A DNA stretch of 64,000 nt, taken from contig NZ_CP011112.1 of assembly GCF_001190945.1 (NCBI RefSeq), positions 3,844,001 through 3,908,000 of the forward strand, written 5' to 3'. The position numbers and the translations under genes are program-made. Positions 62,993 through 64,000 of this stretch are shown one piece after another. This stretch comes from Luteipulveratus mongoliensis (GTDB lineage Bacteria > Actinomycetota > Actinomycetes > Actinomycetales > Dermatophilaceae). A model generated the notes under the pieces. The model saw nothing but the letters and a program-made list of their open reading frames with translations, did no database searches and had not been told where the DNA came from. Every line of letters begins with the position of its first letter. The first letter of the stretch is position 1.

Positions 62993-63892
62993 ATGAGCTG
63001 GGACTGGTGGAACGGATCAGAGAACGCGCACGGGCGCCCGCTGATGGTGATCGGCATTGTCCTGGGCGCCATCGTCATCCGCTGGCTGATCCATCGCATG
63101 ATCGGCCGCGCCGTGCTCGCTATGGAGCAACGCCGGCCCTCGGCCCAGAGCGGCCGCGCCACCAGGGTGCTGCGTCAGGCAACCGGCCTGGACGACCAGC
63201 GTCGGCTCCAGCGGGCGGCGACCATGGGCTCGATCCTGCGATCGGTGACCACGATCGTGGTGTTCACGGTCGCAGCGCTCACGCTGCTGGCCGAGATCGG
63301 TGTCCCTCTCGCCCCGCTGATGGCGTCCGCGGGTGTCGGCGGTGTCGCGCTCGGCTTCGGTGCGCAGAGTCTGGTGAAGGACTTCCTGTCCGGCATCTTC
63401 ATGATCGCCGAGGACCAGTACGGCGTGGGCGACGTCATCGACACCGGCGAGGCAGTCGGCACGGTCGAGGAGGTGTCGCTGCGGATCACCCGGCTACGCG
63501 ATGCGAGCGGAGTCGTCTGGTACATCCGCAACGGCGAGATCATCCGGATCGGCAACCGGTCACAGGGCTGGTCCACCGCGGTGGTTGACGTCCCGGTCGC
63601 GTACGACCAGCCGATCGAGACCGTCCTCACGGTCCTGCGAGAGGTCGCGACGACCCTCAACCAGGAAGAGCCATGGAAGGACCGGCTGCTCGAGGTCCCG
63701 GAGGTTGCCGGCGTCGAGTCGGTAGCCGGCGGAGTCATGACCATCCGGATCATCGCGAAGTGCGCCCCCAACGAGAACTTCTCAGTCTCGCGCGAGCTGC
63801 GTGAGCGCTCGAAGGTCGCCCTCGACAGGGCGGGAGTCCGCGGACCCGGCTTCGCGGCGTACGGCGGCCCGGAGGCACCGGCGCCCGGCTGA
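62993..63892 (+). CDS. MscS-family mechanosensitive channel
   Basis: The 299-residue product has three membrane helices; the pore helix segment LMASAGVGGVALGFGAQSLVKDFLSG matches the MscS TM3. A beta domain and a C-terminal alpha-beta part follow, and the last residues are Gly/Pro-rich. It would release solutes upon membrane tension. GGGAGGA lies about 8 bases before ATG 62993. The next gene starts 12 bases later. Confidence 0.93.
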   Translation: MSWDWWNGSENAHGRPLMVIGIVLGAIVIRWLIHRMIGRAVLAMEQRRPSAQSGRATRVLRQATGLDDQRRLQRAATMGSILRSVTTIVVFTVAALTLLAEIGVPLAPLMASAGVGGVALGFGAQSLVKDFLSGIFMIAEDQYGVGDVIDTGEAVGTVEEVSLRITRLRDASGVVWYIRNGEIIRIGNRSQGWSTAVVDVPVAYDQPIETVLTVLREVATTLNQEEPWKDRLLEVPEVAGVESVAGGVMTIRIIAKCAPNENFSVSRELRERSKVALDRAGVRGPGFAAYGGPEAPAPG

Positions 63893-63904
63893 GAGACTGT
63901 CGCC

Positions 63905-64000
63905 GTGACCGACACGTTCTACGACCAGGTCGGCGGACACGAGACGTTCGCCAAGCTCGTGCACGAGTTCTACCGGGGGGTCGCCGGAGACCCGCCGCTG
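63905..64000 (+). CDS. glbO: Truncated haemoglobin GlbO (group II), 5' part only
   Basis: From a GTG at 63905 the frame is open to the window end (32 residues). FYDQVGGHETFAKLVHEFY is the start of group II truncated haemoglobins, with the A/B helix region and the conserved Phe-Tyr. The haem-binding His lies beyond the window. It follows mscS by 12 bases, so probably the same transcript. Confidence 0.8.
   Translation, partial: MTDTFYDQVGGHETFAKLVHEFYRGVAGDPPL

Overview
The window is a gene-dense, high-GC chromosomal segment of an actinobacterium. Evidence: an actinobacterial ileS T-box leader of the translational type; tandem clpP1/clpP2 next to clpX and tig; a folC-DUF4233-ndk neighbourhood; a predicted F420-dependent luciferase-like enzyme; an AlkB-rubredoxin fusion; an MT0933-type (Rv0909-like) small protein; many GTG starts and 4-base stop/start overlaps. 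Micrococcales or Propionibacteriales-type lineages fit, but I cannot fix a genus. I see no prophage, insertion sequence, CRISPR array or rRNA operon.

Layout. 1-4432: an edge-truncated two-domain acyl-CoA/aldehyde reductase, then pnp and rpsO. 4645-5680: two orphan genes whose 3' ends share an 18-bp repeat. 5746-10303: dhaK-dhaL-dhaM, with DhaM fused to HPr and a complete Enzyme I, then a MarR regulator. 10307-17454: ndk, uppP, DUF4233, folC, a GNAT acetyltransferase and ileS on the minus strand, with a T-box upstream of ileS. 17455-21878: lipoprotein, GNAT enzyme, acyltransferase, GlxA-type regulator and isochorismatase-fold hydrolase, with a perfect 27-bp inverted repeat at 18119-18174. 22027-32193: a reductive pyrimidine/hydantoin catabolic cluster (FAD dehydrogenase, ureidopropionase-like amidohydrolase, NCS1 transporter, dihydropyrimidinase, LLM flavoenzyme, CoA-acylating semialdehyde dehydrogenase, class III aminotransferase), interrupted by one lipoprotein gene on the other strand. 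32214-33529: a GAD-like/Tdi1-type protein and an SRPBCC protein. 33554-40408: valS and a five-gene DUF4129 / MoxR / DUF58 block. 40412-43954: alkB-rubredoxin, ferredoxin, ferredoxin reductase and TetR regulator. 44153-50310: clpX, clpP2, clpP1, a phospholipase-D-like protein and tig. 50628-51360: tRNA-Pro, tRNA-Gly and a small MT0933-like gene. 51453-55780: a PP2C/SpoIIE phosphatase, rpiB and pepN. 55809-60272: two amine-oxidising flavoenzymes and an APC permease, probably for polyamines. 60309-64000: a YdeI-family protein, malQ, an MscS channel and the start of a truncated haemoglobin.

How the genes work together. The 22-32 kb cluster can take a cyclic ureide through ring opening, decarbamoylation to a beta-amino acid, transamination to a semialdehyde, and oxidation to acetyl- or propionyl-CoA, with its own importer. 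No recognisable PydA/PydB-type dihydropyrimidine dehydrogenase is in the window, so either the substrate enters already reduced (hydantoin, dihydropyrimidine) or one of the two unassigned redox enzymes supplies the step. The Dha block looks self-sufficient for PEP-driven dihydroxyacetone phosphorylation. The alk operon encodes a hydroxylase, two electron carriers and a reductase. Starts were chosen by ribosome-binding sites, overlaps and family N-termini; doubtful ones are flagged.
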